Positions 42,481-54,244 are shown, counted from the stretch's first letter. The stretch is 64,000 nucleotides of DNA from Macrothele yani (GCA_039090855.1 CM077006.1:51407336-51471335), one strand, 5' to 3'. The notes: a model not told the origin generated them from the sequence alone. Numbers and translations are program-made.

Positions 42481-44597
42481 TCAGTTGTTTTTTCTTGTTT
42501 TTGTTATGGTGTACTGGTTTCTTCACTTTGTTTGTTTTTGCTTTTCCGGGTTGTTGTCTTGTTCTGTTTTTGATTGAGCTGCAGGTTTTATTTTGTCTTG
42601 TATTCATTCTTTTCTTCTAATCCTGTTGTTTTTCCTTTTTTTACCGTTTTCCTTTTCTTGTTTTTATGCTGGCCCTTTGGTTCTGTTGTACTGTTTTGCT
42701 TCCTTGAGATTCCGGTCTTTTTGTTGTTTTCTCCTCTGTGCTTTGTTAGCTCATTCTACTGGTCGGTATATTCTTTCTTGGATAGTGCTTTTCTATACTT
42801 TTCCTCTTACTAGCGGCCTCGGCCTCTTTGTCTGAATTTTCTTGTCGTTTTGCGCTGTGATTGGATGTTTTACAGCTAGTTGCTCTGACTTTTTTTTCTG
42901 TCCGGAGTCCGTGGGCATTTGTGTTCCTGTGTTCTGTGTGCATTTTTTTTTTCTGGTTCTTGGTGGTGCTGTGCAATCGGTTATTGTATTTTGTGTCGGT
43001 ATTTTTGTTGAGTTGTTTGTCTCTGTAATATTGTGTGCTTGCTTTCTATGTTTTCGTCGGCCACAGTTGTTGGTCGACGCATTTCTTGTTGTGGTGTTTT
43101 GTTGTACTGGTTGGCCACCAATTATTTGTGATCACTGTTATTGTTTGGTGTTAGTGTGATGCTTGTTGGGTGTTGTTGTTTTCCGTTGGGCTAGTCTGTG
43201 TTGTCTAGTTTTGCAAAAAATTTTTTGGCGTGTTGTGTTTCTTTCTGTGCTTGTTTGTTTGTTGTTGTTCCTGATCTTCTTTTTTGTACTGTGTTTCCTT
43301 AATGTGGTATTACCGTGTTTTTGTAATTGCTCTTGCTTTTTGCACATGTTGTGTTTAGTTGTTCGGATGGCGGCTGTCATACTCGCTCTGCTCCTGTGTG
43401 AGTTTTTTTTTTAATACTGTGATTGTATTTTACCTATACTGCTAATGTGATAATCTTGTTTTTTACTTGTTCGTGTATGTTCTACTTTCGTGTTTCAGTT
43501 GGCTCCGCAGTTTAGGGAGCCTTTTTTTTCTCATGCCTTGTGTTTCATGTTCACTTGTTTGTCTATTGGGTTCCGTTGACCCAAGGAGTTGGTCAACGCT
43601 CTATTTGCCTTGTACTTTTTTACTGTGCCTCTTGTTTTTTTTTTCTAGATTGTATGTGACTACATGTGTAGTGAAGTAGTCAGTTGCGGCAGTTTTGTCT
43701 TTGATTATGTTTTAAGTGCACTTTTTGTGTTTTCGTTTTTGTGTTTCTTTGCACTCAAGCTAAGGTTCTACGTCTTGCTTCGTGCTTCTCCTGTCCGGGT
43801 TTTTCCTGTAATATTGTATTTTTTCTCGGCACAGCCTTCTGTTGCCGTGCACGGCTGGACGTACTTTGTGTTGTTTTCAATGTGTTATGATGCTATGCGA
43901 TCTTGTTTCCGCGTGATTCTCTCTATAGCGCCACGTCGGCTTCTGGGGTTTGTCAACGCGCGTCTTCTTGTTTTGAGTATGAAATTTGAATTGAGTGCGA
44001 TTTCTTTTGTGAACCTCGTGTGCCTGTTTGGCTACATTTATTTTGTGTGATGCAGCGGTTTTTCCCCTTATTATCATGTATTCTTCTGTACAGTGTTCCT
44101 CCTGACTTACATGCGTCACTTCGTATTTCGTTTTTAGTTATAGCGGTTGGTTAACACCCCTTTTTATGTGCACGGTTTTTTTTGCTTTTTATGTTCTTCT
44201 TGTACTAATGTTTTGGCCGCTACTGCATGTTTTCAGAAGTACAGTTTTGTTTCTCCTGTCGCTGTCTTGCAATGTAAGTCAATTTGTGTTGTGTTGTATT
44301 GTTGTGTTTTTTACCTGTCACCTTTGTATTACGCGCTGCTATGTACTTGTTTTTGGAATGTGTTTTTCTTCCCTCACTCTGGGGTTTGGGTTTTGTAATA
44401 TGTGTGTTTTTCGTTTTTGTTTTCTGTGTTCCTTTTTTATCTGTATATATTTTAATTTTGTTCTGATGTTACCAGTTTTCCTTCATCCTTTCTTTTGTGT
44501 TGAGACTTCTTGGCCTCGTCTCTTTTAATACAGTCTCATGTGACTGAAGCGTATCACATGTACCTTGCTTTTAGACTAATAAAGGTTTATTTTGAAG
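42481..44597 (+). other. LINE 3' untranslated region, T-rich, with AATAAA
   Basis: 2.1 kb very poor in A and rich in T and G on the sense strand. Many short open frames of F, L, C and V residues come from composition only. The polyadenylation signal AATAAA is at 44578-44583, 14 bases before the element ends. No poly(A) tail or terminal repeat is seen. Confidence 0.8.
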
Positions 44598-44839
44598 GCA
44601 GTGGTCTAAGCGATGGCCTCTGATCATTCGTCCGTAAGGGGGTCCGGGTTCGAATCCCGGTGAGGCATGGATGTTGTGTTTGTCTTACGGCACTGGCTCT
44701 CTCCCTACCTTGGAACCAGTGACCCTAAATTAGGGACGGGAGACTGCTTATAGCCCATTGAGTTGCTCACGGCGGTCGTTAAACCTTCAATAAAAAAAAA
44801 AAGAACCTAAATTCAAATTGGCAGCCCTCCTGGACAGTC

Positions 44840-46205
44840 GACATTCACATTTCTTCCTCAAAATGTTTAGATGTTAAATAAATAAATTCCACGGCGGCGG
44901 CTGAAAAACAATTTTTCGGTTGCTATGTGTTTCTAGAACGTGGAAAGAGCGATGTATTTATTTATTTACTGACGCCACGTATTTGGAGGATTTTCACCTT
45001 TTCATAGTGGATGTTAATTGCTCTTTCAGAAATAAAGACGCAACAGTACGTTCGTTGCAAGATACGGATGTTGTTCATATTGTTGAAGGTTCTATGTGGG
45101 CTGTTCGATCATTTCTGCGAGCCATGACTGCCAATTGCATTCGGTTCCTTTGATATGATGGTACCGAAGATCCGAACTCCGAAGTATTTGGGAATTCGTA
45201 TCTTTGGTTCGTTGTATTTTGTATAAACAATCACAGTTTTATTGTGCCTCCCCCGTAGAGATAACATTGGGGTGTGAAAATTGATTTTGTCGAGCAGTGT
45301 TCATGTACATGTGGATGTATATAAGATAGAAATACAAAAGGGAGCACAATATTTTGTGGCTTGCTCCGGGAGCAGAAATGCCTGGTAACGCCTTTGCACG
45401 GAGTGAATCGTTCGACAACTTTCGCAACCAGATCAGATGCAGCATGCCGAACTTCACTTATGTCAAGTAATCTCTCTATTCTAAAAACGAGTAACTACCG
45501 CCGCCGCCGCTGTTTTAGAAATTTCGCGACACTCGTGCTTTCCTAGCTCGCAACGCAAAAAGTATTCAACACAAAAATATGAAATTTACATCGTTTGTAG
45601 AGAATTATTTGGAGAGCATGCTGAAATAAATCGCTTTTCGATTCTGGCGATAATTCAAAAGCTATTGTATTTCAAAGTTAAGATAAGCAAAAAAGTGATA
45701 TCAGTTTGCGGACACACTAACATCAACATAAGCACGAAACTTTGTAGGCATGCAGGCCAAGGCCGAATTTTTGCACCTCGTCGCCCTTTTCTTGAATTTC
45801 GATTTAGTTTACTTGAAATTAAAGTTCACAAAATTCTTTATTTCGCGATGGGATTCATTAAAAAAACCCCAGATATATGGCAAACTATAAATCATAACGC
45901 ATTGCAATTTTTACAGCATAAACTCACAACTATCATCCCTCTTTAAAAAAAATTTAGAAAAATCATTTTCTGATTTTTTAAGCATTTTTTAAAGACGCAA
46001 AGGAAAGGAACGAACAGCTTCCTCTGTCTTCAACGGTAACCACACAGGAAAGTTCTGGTCCCGTGACCTGCTGCCATGGTGACGCAGCTATTTTTAGCAC
46101 TCTTTTCTCATTGGGTGAAAGGCCAGGCTACAATTAAACTGGTAATGGCGCAATGTTTAATAACCTAGCGACGCTTTTAAAGTTCGGCATTTTCCGCCGG
46201 CACAA
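44840..46205. other. Gene-less stretch, with a short SINE-2 tail trace
   Basis: GAACGTGGAAAGAGCGATG at about 44937-44955 matches the SINE family 2 tail. Otherwise no recognised gene or repeat. Confidence 0.4.
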
Positions 46206-46209
46206 AATA

Positions 46210-46520
46210 AAATAAAACAAAATACAAATAAAAATGGTGGCTAAGGAGCATTTCTCTGCTTCAAATATTCGCGAATTGTTCGACCACTTCAACATGACCT
46301 GGAGATTTGAAAATTGTTATCTTTAGGTCCGAATACCTAGAAGAGTCAGAAAAAAAAATAAATCAAAATGGCGGCTTTGGAAAACATTCTCTGCTTGAAA
46401 TTTTCGCGAATTGTTCCGCCACTTCTCAATAACCTTGAGAACTGAAAATTTGCATGCTGGTAGTCCTTAAGGTTCGGATACCTAAAAAAGTATAAAAACC
46501 AAACAGTTCAAAAGGGAGGC
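46210..46520 (+). repeat. About 134-bp tandem duplication
   Basis: AAAATGGYGGCT occurs at about 46232 and 46366. In each unit it is followed by CATTCTCTGCTTGAAATTTT-like sequence, TTCGCGAATTGTTC and then GAACTGAAAATTTGC-like sequence. The second unit is closely followed by a partial third. Confidence 0.75.
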
Positions 46521-46755
46521 TTAGCTTTACTGTTCAAAACGCCGATAGATTTAAAGATAACTATGCCAGAAACGTTGAAATGCTGCAAAAATTCCATGAA
46601 ATTTCGATTTAAAATTAAGGGGCACCAAAGCCTGCTCCCTTTTACGTCAAATCGTATGCATTGACGTCACGGCCCTGTTCTAAATCCTGAAACAATTACA
46701 GATCTGAAATTACTTTTCTTTCCCTTAATTACTTTTCCTTTCTTTAATTTCATGT

Positions 46756-47940
46756 TCAAAAAAATATAGATTCACCGTTTGAAGAACGGGCATAACTGCT
46801 AGTGCAGGTACAAAAAAGTACGGCCAAGTAACAATAAAAAGTGCATTCGTTAGTAATGACATCATATCCACCTACATAATAGCTTGTTGGGCCATCTTTT
46901 TCCGCAATGAGCGCTTGTATTCTGCTTGGCATCGACTTCATTTAACCTCGGAAGCTATCCTCAGCTAAATTCTCTACCAGATGGATAGATATGAAGGTAT
47001 TTAAATGCCCCACAGGTAATACACACGTCTATGTTCGTTGTTTTCTTATCCAACCTCTGATAATCATGGGCGCCCATAGCTTTGTTACCAGCAGGGGGCA
47101 AGAAGAAATTTCAACTACAAATAACCTACATAGACAGCATGTGTGAATTTTCACTGATAATATCGAATTCTTCAAGATAATCGTTGACCAGGTGAGCCCT
47201 ATGTGGACGAGCGTTGTCATCCATAAAAAGGAACCGAGGGCCAACTGCGCCCCTGAAAAGTCGAACATAGGGCTGTAAGATCTCATCCCTATACCTCTCT
47301 CAGTCAGGGAGCCTCTGTCAAACACATGGAGAGGTGTGCGGCGGTCCAACATAATGCCTGCCCAGACCATGACACTTCCGCTGCCATAGCGGTCCCTTTT
47401 TCGGATGTTGGAGGAAAGGTATCTGATCCGAGGTTCTCTCCAGATGAAGGTACGTCGAGAATCAGTGTCCAGGCTGAATCGTGACTCGTCTGTGAAGAGA
47501 ACGTTACCCCACTGAAGTCTGGTCCAAGGCTGATGTTGTCTGCACCATGCTAAACGCGCTCTCTTGTGTACTGAAGTAAGCGGGGCGCAAACAGCGGGTC
47601 TTCTGGTAAAAAACCCTCTCTCATGAAGCCTTCGGGAAACAGAAACCCTTGAAATTCGGGTTCCAGTGGCGGCATGCAGCTGTAGCAGTCCTGTGGCGCC
47701 TCGCTGAAAGTGCCAAATAACGATCTTCATTGGCCGTCGTGGCTCTTGGACGACCTTGCCCAGGCCTTCTCGATATGGATCCGGTGTCCTTAAACTTTCC
47801 ACAAATTGCAGACGACACTGGGCGTTAAGCTCTGTAGCAACCTGCACATTGAGCTCTGTAGCAACCTGCACTTGCCCTGCCTCCAATCAACCAACGATTC
47901 TTTACCTCATTCCGTCATCAATACGTTCGTGGCAAATCAT
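46756..47940 (-). pseudogene. Tc1-like transposase (DD34E type), core replaced by foreign segment
   Basis: The minus strand starts MICHERIDDGMR, a stop, RIVGWLEAGQVQVATELNVQ with an in-frame duplicated VATELN phrase. Next come SISRRPGQGRPRATTANEDR in another frame, RISRVSVSRRLHERGFFTRR, NVLFTDESRFSLDTDSRR (first Asp) and GSGSVMVWAGIMLDRRTPLH. FMDDNARPHRAHLVNDYLEE (second Asp) follows. The expected Glu motif is missing. About 120 bp of unrelated sequence (47040-47160) lies in its place, followed by LAEDSFRG and MKSMPSRIQALIAEKDGPTS, the true C-terminus. Several frameshifts are present. Terminal repeats are not clear. Confidence 0.85.
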
Positions 47941-47949
47941 TTTACCTGA

Positions 47950-48588
47950 TTGCTTATGAAATTAAACCAACTCATGCAAGAAACACAACGAATGTCGCCG
48001 AGGAGTACGAGCGAACTAATCGCGAAAAAAACCACGTGTGCTTTTCATGTCCTCAGCTGTCACAGCTCCGCCCACACGCACGTGTACGCTTATGTATTCG
48101 ACACTGCAAATTTGCATTCATATTCGACGGCATATAATTTGTACCTTTGGTTCCGTACCTTTTGTGAAATTCGACAAAATGTGCAAATTCTCTTAATTTT
48201 GAACACCAGTTATGTAACCTGTTTTTACCACATATACTACACAAATTAAATTGAAACCTAAAAGACCCAAATGCTAAGTAAAAGTGATAGATAAATGAAA
48301 TTAGACAGCTTATTGATACAACAAGGAAATTTCTTTGTTGTTGCTTTGTGTCCTTTGCGCTACAAAGCTTCAACGTAATCCAATCGGGCATCAAGAAGAA
48401 GGAGAAGAAAAAAAAAATAAACCCCTCAAGACAACATTCTGGAAGAAAACTTCAGGCCATTTTGTGCAGCAGTGAATATCTGCTGCAGTAACACAGTTTT
48501 TATTCAGCCGCCTTTAATTAATGTTTTTCAATACTACACGCATGCCCGCATCGTGCTCTATCATTCAATGCAAAAATTCAGTATTACT
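47950..48588. other. Gene-less stretch
   Basis: No coding signal or known repeat. Confidence 0.4.
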
Positions 48589-48589
48589 A

Positions 48590-49815
48590 TTGGGTTGTCG
48601 AAAAAGTCATGACGTATTTTTGCACCCGAAAGCGGTTGGGCGGTTTTGGAAGTACTAGAGGCATGCGCAGCTCTGTTATAGCTATGGCATTCGACAGGTG
48701 CCAGTTCTAGCTGCAGTCTAAAAGGAATAGTGAGCGATTTGGTTGATTTGCGGAGATTTGACATCAAGTTGAAGATGGAAGACCAAACTGTGCATTTTCG
48801 CCATATTTTACTGTTTTACTTCCGTAACGGGAAGAACGCGCGTCAAGCTTGTGAAAAGTTGCGTAAAGTGTACGGTGATAATGCTCTACAAGAACGTCAG
48901 TGCCAGCGGTGGTTCGCAAAATTCCGTGCTGGTGATTTTGACCTCAACGATGCTCCTCCGTCCGGAAGGCCCACCGAGGTTGATGACGACCAAATCAAGG
49001 CATTGATCGAGTCAAACCCACGTCACACGACACGAGAGATTGCAGACACATTGCACATCCAGCATTCAAGCGTTCACGACCACCTGAAGAAGATGGGATA
49101 CGTAAGCAAGCTCGATGCGTGATGGGTTCCTCGTGAACTCAAAGAAGCTCAATTGACGGCGCGTATAAACATCTGCGATATGCTCATTAAACGTGAGGAA
49201 AACGATCCTTTTTTGAAGCGACTGATAACTGGTGACGAAAAGTGGATTGTGTACAACAATGTGCTGCGCAAACGTTCTTGGTCCAGACGTGCTTCTTCGC
49301 CTCAAACGACATCCAAAGCAGACATTAATCAGCGGAAGGTTCTGGTCTCAGTGTGGTGGGATTTTAAAGGTGTCGTGTTTTTCGAGCTCCTACCACGGAA
49401 CCAAACAATCAATTCGAATGTATACTGTCCGCAATTGGACAGTTTGAACGAATCCATCATCCAGAAACTTCCAGAGTTTGATCACCCGCCAAAAATTATT
49501 GGAGCTTGGGTGGGATGTGTTGTCACACCCAGCATACTTGCCTGACCTTGCGCCGTCAGACTTCCACTTGTTTTGCTCTTTTCAACAGTCCTTGCGTAGT
49601 ATAACGTTCAGTTCAGATGAGGCTGTAAATCAGCACCTTGTACAGTTTTTCGCCACGAAATACAAGTCCTTCTATGAACGAGGCATTCTGAAAGATGGCA
49701 AAAGGTTATCGAACAAAACGGGCATTATAACATTGATTGATCTTTGTTCTTTCTATCAATAAATGGCCATTGCAAAACATGGCTAAAATACGTCATGACT
49801 CTTCCGACAACCCAA
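48590..49815 (+). mobile_element. Mariner transposon, full length
   Basis: The inverted repeats begin TTGGGTTGTCGAAAAAGTCA (left) and TTGGGTTGTCGGAAGAGTCA (right, minus strand), with TA at 48588-48589 and 49816-49817. It is 1226 bp long. The ends differ at only two of the first twenty positions. Confidence 0.94.
48775..49762 (+). pseudogene. Mariner transposase lacking its second catalytic Asp
   Basis: It starts MEDQTVHFRHILLFYFRNGK, with RQCQRWFAKFRAGDFDLNDA and SGRPTEVDDDQIKALIESNP next, and is open to a TGA at 49120-49122. Reading continues as WVPRELKEAQLTARINICDM, LITGDEKWIVYNNV (first Asp) and VSVWWDFKGVVFFELLPRNQ. The segment that should hold HQDNARPH is deleted: IQKLPEFDH runs, with a frame change, straight into ITRQKLLELGWDVLSHP. 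YLPDLAPSDFHLF (third Asp) and the C-terminus follow. An in-frame stop plus the deletion make it inactive. Confidence 0.93.
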
Positions 49816-49817
49816 TA

Positions 49818-51309
49818 CTTTTTACTAAAAATTTCCACTTTTTCTACTGCAAATTCCCAACGTTTTTCCTCTTTTTGCTGCATAGACACTCATCTAGAAG
49901 TTCAACAGGAAAATTAGTGATCTCAATTACGGTTATTTCAAAAATATTTGTCGTATCTCTCAAGCACTGAAATGGCGTAGTAAGATTTCCAGCCCCCCCC
50001 TCCTTATGGGCGCCCATGTTAATAATTGCCTTTGTGAAAATGATCACAAGCTTCTGCTCGAATCCCACATATATTATCATTACGAAATACTGGTGCTGAA
50101 TATTAATTATGTCAATTAACACTACAACGCTGCAACTATCTCTTCATATTAACGAAATAGGCCATTTATGCCTACTGCTTTCCCGTGAAAGAGCTACCCC
50201 TTTCAAGGGACCTCCTCTCCTCTCGGATCGCTTTAAAAAGCAGGTTTAAACAAAGATTTGATACCAGGTTTCATATCACGAACGTCGCGAAGGTAATGGA
50301 GCCCACCCTGAATTTTTAATCTCCCACCCTGCCACCCACCCAGTTCAAGATGTGCCATTTTTAATTTTTTTTTAATTTTAAATTATAATCTGGACTTTTC
50401 CAAGTAATAATGAGTCGTGTTTTTCATTGTGTAGTCGTTCGCATCCTCCTCCCCTCTTTCAGAAAGTGCGTTGTCTACTTCTCCGTAGAAAAATTATCAA
50501 ATGGAATCCGTAGGGCCATGAAAATTCAGTTAGTATCCAATCTTCCGAATCCTTATTTAAGCCTTTCTTCAAGTTAATATGGCCATGGGCGAATGAAGAG
50601 GTTGTATAGGAATTCACTGCTCATTATTAATTGCTCTGCTGTTTGTTTGTGCTACTAAGTAAAGAATTGCAACAGGAGAAGCGAAGTCAAGAGCTACACC
50701 AGCGCTCTTAAGTCTGCTCCAGGTCAGTGAGAGAGCAGGACGTGGGTGACGACTGCTTTGGAGGAAATGAGCGCAAGACAAGGTTGCTGACTTGAAGGAA
50801 GGGAGTTTAATCTCTCACCCTGCCACCCACCCAGTTCAAGGCTCCATTACCTCTGCGTGTCTTATTTTCCCTCACCCCTTATCCATGAAAAATTTTGGTT
50901 TCAGTCCTTTCTGTTATGAGTAAAATTTTCTTTTAATCAGTACGTGCTTGTGGTGCTGGTGGCAGTGCTTTATGTTTGTTACACGGGTATGTAACTCTTC
51001 AGATTTTATTATTTTTAATTAAATTGGATAGATGGAACAAAAAAGGATACAAACTCTTGATTATTTTGTATTCCAAAGAGTGTAAAAATTTCAAGACAAT
51101 TCCAAAATTAATTAGTTCTATTAATCCTGAATGGTACCTCCCTCACAAAACTGCACTGACTCGCCAATAGTTCTCATGTCAGATTAATTTGTTTCTAAAC
51201 CAGCTCGCTGTTTTTATCTCATGCAGTTTTATGTCTAACGACTCAATGCTATTCAAACTCTCTCCAGAAATCACGTCACCGTTACTAAAAAATCGTGTCA
51301 CCCATGTGA
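49818..51309. other. Gene-less stretch with a dispersed short repeat
   Basis: CACCCTGCCACCCACCCAGT with TTCAAG occurs at about 50323 and 50817. Otherwise nothing is recognised. Confidence 0.4.
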
Positions 51310-51715
51310 GCAGATACCCAAAATAACAACTCCGTAATCACTGTTAAGTGTCACAGGTTTGGGCTTGGTGACCATGGCGCTCTAAGAGAAATCTTTCCTC
51401 TGCAGGTGAGTTTTACCCTGAAGACTGTTGACCACTCAAGATGAGCTGAGTGCGACCACTGTCCCCCTAATTTCGTTATGACGAGTTACTCAAAGTAACA
51501 GTTCCGCAATGACTGTTAAGTGTCACAGTTTTGAGCTTTGTGACCATGGCGTTCTAAGATAAATCTTCCCTCTGCAAGTGAGTTTTACACTAAAGTTGAC
51601 TACTTCAGATGAGCTCAGCTAGATCCTTATCGCCCTAATTCCGTTATGACCAATTACTCACTGTAACAGTTCCGTAATCGCTGTTAAGTGTAACAGTTTT
51701 GTGCTTGGTGACAAT
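51310..51715 (+). repeat. Tandem repeat, about 165-175-bp unit, 2.4 copies
   Basis: CCGTAATCACTGTTAAGTGT recurs at about 51331, 51506 and 51671. Each is followed by GACCATGGCGYTCTAAGAKA in the full units and by CTCTGCARGTGAGTTTTACM. Confidence 0.85.
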
Positions 51716-51742
51716 TCAATGTCAGGAATCATTTCTTCAGGA

Positions 51743-52060
51743 GGTCGCCTGTGGCCTAGTGGTTAGAGCAAAAATCGCGCGACAAGATTGTAGGAGGTTC
51801 AATCCGAGGTAGGATGAGCTGCTCTGAATCACCGAATACTCGCAGTGCACCGGATGGACACGCTAATCCTTCGTCCACGGGGTATTGGACTCCCTCCCCC
51901 GCTACTAGTAAGGCCATTTGTTCCTTGTCTCTCTCCCTCAGGAAGTGCTCGTTGTGACGTCATAGTCTGGCACTCTCAACTATGTCAATTCGTACTTTTA
52001 ATATGACACTCCTACTTCACTGATCTGTCGTACCAGAGCCTACAGGTTCAATGTAATGTA
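51743..52060 (+). mobile_element. tRNA-derived SINE, family 3
   Basis: The head GTCGCCTGTGGCCTAGTGGT (A box continuing TAGAGC) and GGAGGTTCAATCCGAGG (B box) form a polymerase III promoter. The body is distinct from families 1 and 2, with CACGGGGTATTGGACTCC and CTCTCCCTCAGGAAGTGC. The 3' end is uncertain. Only one copy lies in the window. Confidence 0.75.
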
Positions 52061-52109
52061 ACTTCGTTTCTGATATATGGCACAAAAGTCCAAGAGGACA
52101 TAGAAACTT

Positions 52110-52320
52110 GGCGGCCCCGGTGGCACAGTGGTCTAAGGGTTGGCTTCTGACCGTTCGTCCGATATGGGTCCGTTCTCCAATCCGAGGAGGCATGGATGCT
52201 GTGCTTTTCTTACGTCATTGGCGGTCTCCCTTCCTTGGATCCAGTGGCCCTAAATTTGGTACGGGCGGCTGCTTATAGCTCATGGAGTTACTCAGGGTGG
52301 GCGTGACCCCCCCCCCTTTT
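52110..52320 (+). mobile_element. tRNA-derived SINE, family 1
   Basis: Head GGCGGCCCCGGTGGCACAGT, a worn B box (GTTCTCCAATCCGAGG) and the family-1 body through GGAGTTACTCAGGGTGGGCG, followed by a C run. Confidence 0.9.
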
Positions 52321-52454
52321 AAAAAAGCATAGCTGCTTGCCCTGAATCTTTCCAGTGAGTGTAGACCCAACGAGAAATTTCTGGGAGTCAAATTAAAAAG
52401 AATCATTCCGTTAGATTTTATATTCTTTGCTTCACCGAGGTTTTATTTTAAGTA

Positions 52455-53338
52455 CAGGGTGATCACAATTAAAGAGGTGTTCAGAGCTCTCGGTAGAAGG
52501 AACTATCGGGCAAATCTCAACCAAATTTGGTATACATAATTTCCTGAATATGCTGTTTCAAATTTCGAAACAAAAAGTTTACTTCAAAATTCAGCCGCTA
52601 GGGTTGAATTTGGCGCTGCTGTCCCCCTTGATTTTCATATTACGTAGGCTACCTAACGAATTTCGGGTGTGGTTTCACGGCATCATTCATCATTATTGGC
52701 CCTTATTTTATTTTTAAACTCTGAATCTGGGGCAATAACATGTTCTGTTAAAGACACGGAGATAGGCTCCAAAACTTCCTGATTCCAACACTTCAGCAGA
52801 GAAATTGTCTGAACACCACAATCGTCATCATACAATATGGTGCTCCCCTCGTATCGGATTAAATATGCAAGAAGCAACATTTTTCAACGAGAGTGTGATT
52901 ATCCGATTATTTTATTTGCAACGTCATGGCCGCCTCGATCACCAGATCTGAACCCCTGCGATTTTTGGTGATGGGGATACTTAAAGACCCGCGTTTATCA
53001 AGGAAATGTTCCCAACTTAGCTGTTTCAAATACAAGACAGAATTTCGCCTGCCATACAACTACACTCAGATCAGTTGCGTTCTCCCGTCGACTGTGTTGT
53101 TCAGCGAATGCACAATTTTTAGAGCATAGAGATGGAGGACACATAGAACCGTATCTGTGATTTAGTCTTCAAATTTATTAGATAACCTACGTAATATGCA
53201 AATTAAAGGAACAACAGCGCCAATTTTTTTTCTAAAAATCGAAACCGCATGCTCAGTATACCAAATTTGGTTGAGATTTGTCCAATAGTTCTTTCTACAG
53301 AGAGCTCTGAACACCTCCTCTTTAATTGTGATCACATG
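52455..53338 (+). mobile_element. Long-TIR mariner-like remnant, 884 bp
   Basis: Inverted ends of about 85 bp: CAGGGTGATCACAATTAAAG on the left, and GATCACAATTAAAGAGGAGG on the minus strand at the right. TA lies at 52453-52454 and 53339-53340. The inside holds a worn plus-strand transposase end, WPPRSPDLNPCDFW, a stop, WGYLKDPRLS at 52926-52998, with the PCDFxxWGYLK motif also seen in the element at 1-716. The N-terminal and central domains are gone, so it could only move if another copy supplied enzyme. Confidence 0.85.
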
Positions 53339-53340
53339 TA

Positions 53341-54242
53341 CATTTATTTAAGTAGTATAAGAACAATGTAATTGCGTTTTATTTTCCCAAATAAATAATG
53401 GGAGCAACGAGTTGTTCAGATGTAGTTCCGTACCATGTGTTTATTACTTGCGGATAACAGCAATAGAGAATTATTCAAACATTACATGGTGTTACGGACC
53501 CCGCATTCCTGTCCTTCCTGACTGAACGCACTTAACTGTTGCTGAACGCAGTTCATAAACCAAAATACGCAAATAGCGAAAGAAGTGTCCTCTTTGTGGC
53601 ATAAATCTTTCATTATCCTTCACGATTAGACAGAGGACCACTCAAACTGGAGCAGATAAGAAATGGCTGGAAATCATTTACTTTCGCAAACATATTGCTT
53701 GTTGTAAAGTACTACTTATCTCGTGATCACAGTTCTGAACACGTGAATGACAGTTGATGAAGCCATAACCCCGCCTACATACGTGCTTTAACAGAATTCA
53801 GGAGCTGTTTTTAAACGGAAGATCACTAAAGAAAGCAAAATGAACGGAAAGTTAAATATTTTTTATTTATTTATAAGCAGTGTAAAAAATATGTTTTAAG
53901 ATCACACACAAAAAAAGGGAGTACTTTAGCTGCCTCCAGTGTTACATTCAGAGAGTTTTTTCCGGGGGGGGCATTTAAAAATTTTGAGGGGGCTGAAACT
54001 TGTAGAATCCAAGCTTTGTTATTTATATGTTCACTAGCTTTACTACCAGGAGATTTTGGCTTAATAATTTCATATTCCTTTATATGTCACTGAAAAAATC
54101 GGGGGAAAAAATTGATGCTTGCAAGAAATAAAAAAAGCTGATTTCACAAATTCGGTCATTACAAATTATTTATTCATAGTGTGATTATTTCAGCACTTGG
54201 GCGTACACAACATTTTTGGTTTCTCCTTCATCGGCGACAATA
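53341..54242. other. Gene-less stretch
   Basis: No coding signal or known repeat; G runs near 53964 and 53988. Confidence 0.4.
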
Positions 54243-54244
54243 TA

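Larger units (their letters stand above)
36797..44597 (+). mobile_element. Full-length Tx1/L1-like LINE, 7.8 kb, in a SINE A box
   Basis: GCAGTGGTC is repeated at 36788-36796 and 44598-44606, a 9-bp target duplication. The element has a 5' untranslated region of about 234 bp, ORF1 with a zinc knuckle, and ORF2 with an apurinic endonuclease, reverse transcriptase and C-terminal zinc knuckle. A 2.1-kb T-rich 3' region ends in AATAAAGG and no poly(A). Insertion falls inside the A box of the SINE's tRNA-like promoter. Confidence 0.93.
36774..44802 (+). mobile_element. tRNA-derived SINE, family 1, split by a LINE
   Basis: The first 23 bp (36774-36796, GCCGCCCCGGTGGCGCAGTG and GTC) and the rest (44598-44802, GCAGTGGTCTAAGCGATGGC through the poly(A) tail) make one SINE once the LINE between them is removed. 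The minisatellite phrase CCTAAGTTC precedes it and CCTAAATTC follows it, the probable SINE target duplication. Confidence 0.93.

Noticed and set aside
42574..44528. Many F/L/C/V-rich open frames after the LINE ORF2
   Set aside because: They arise from the T-rich strand of the LINE 3' region and show no domains.
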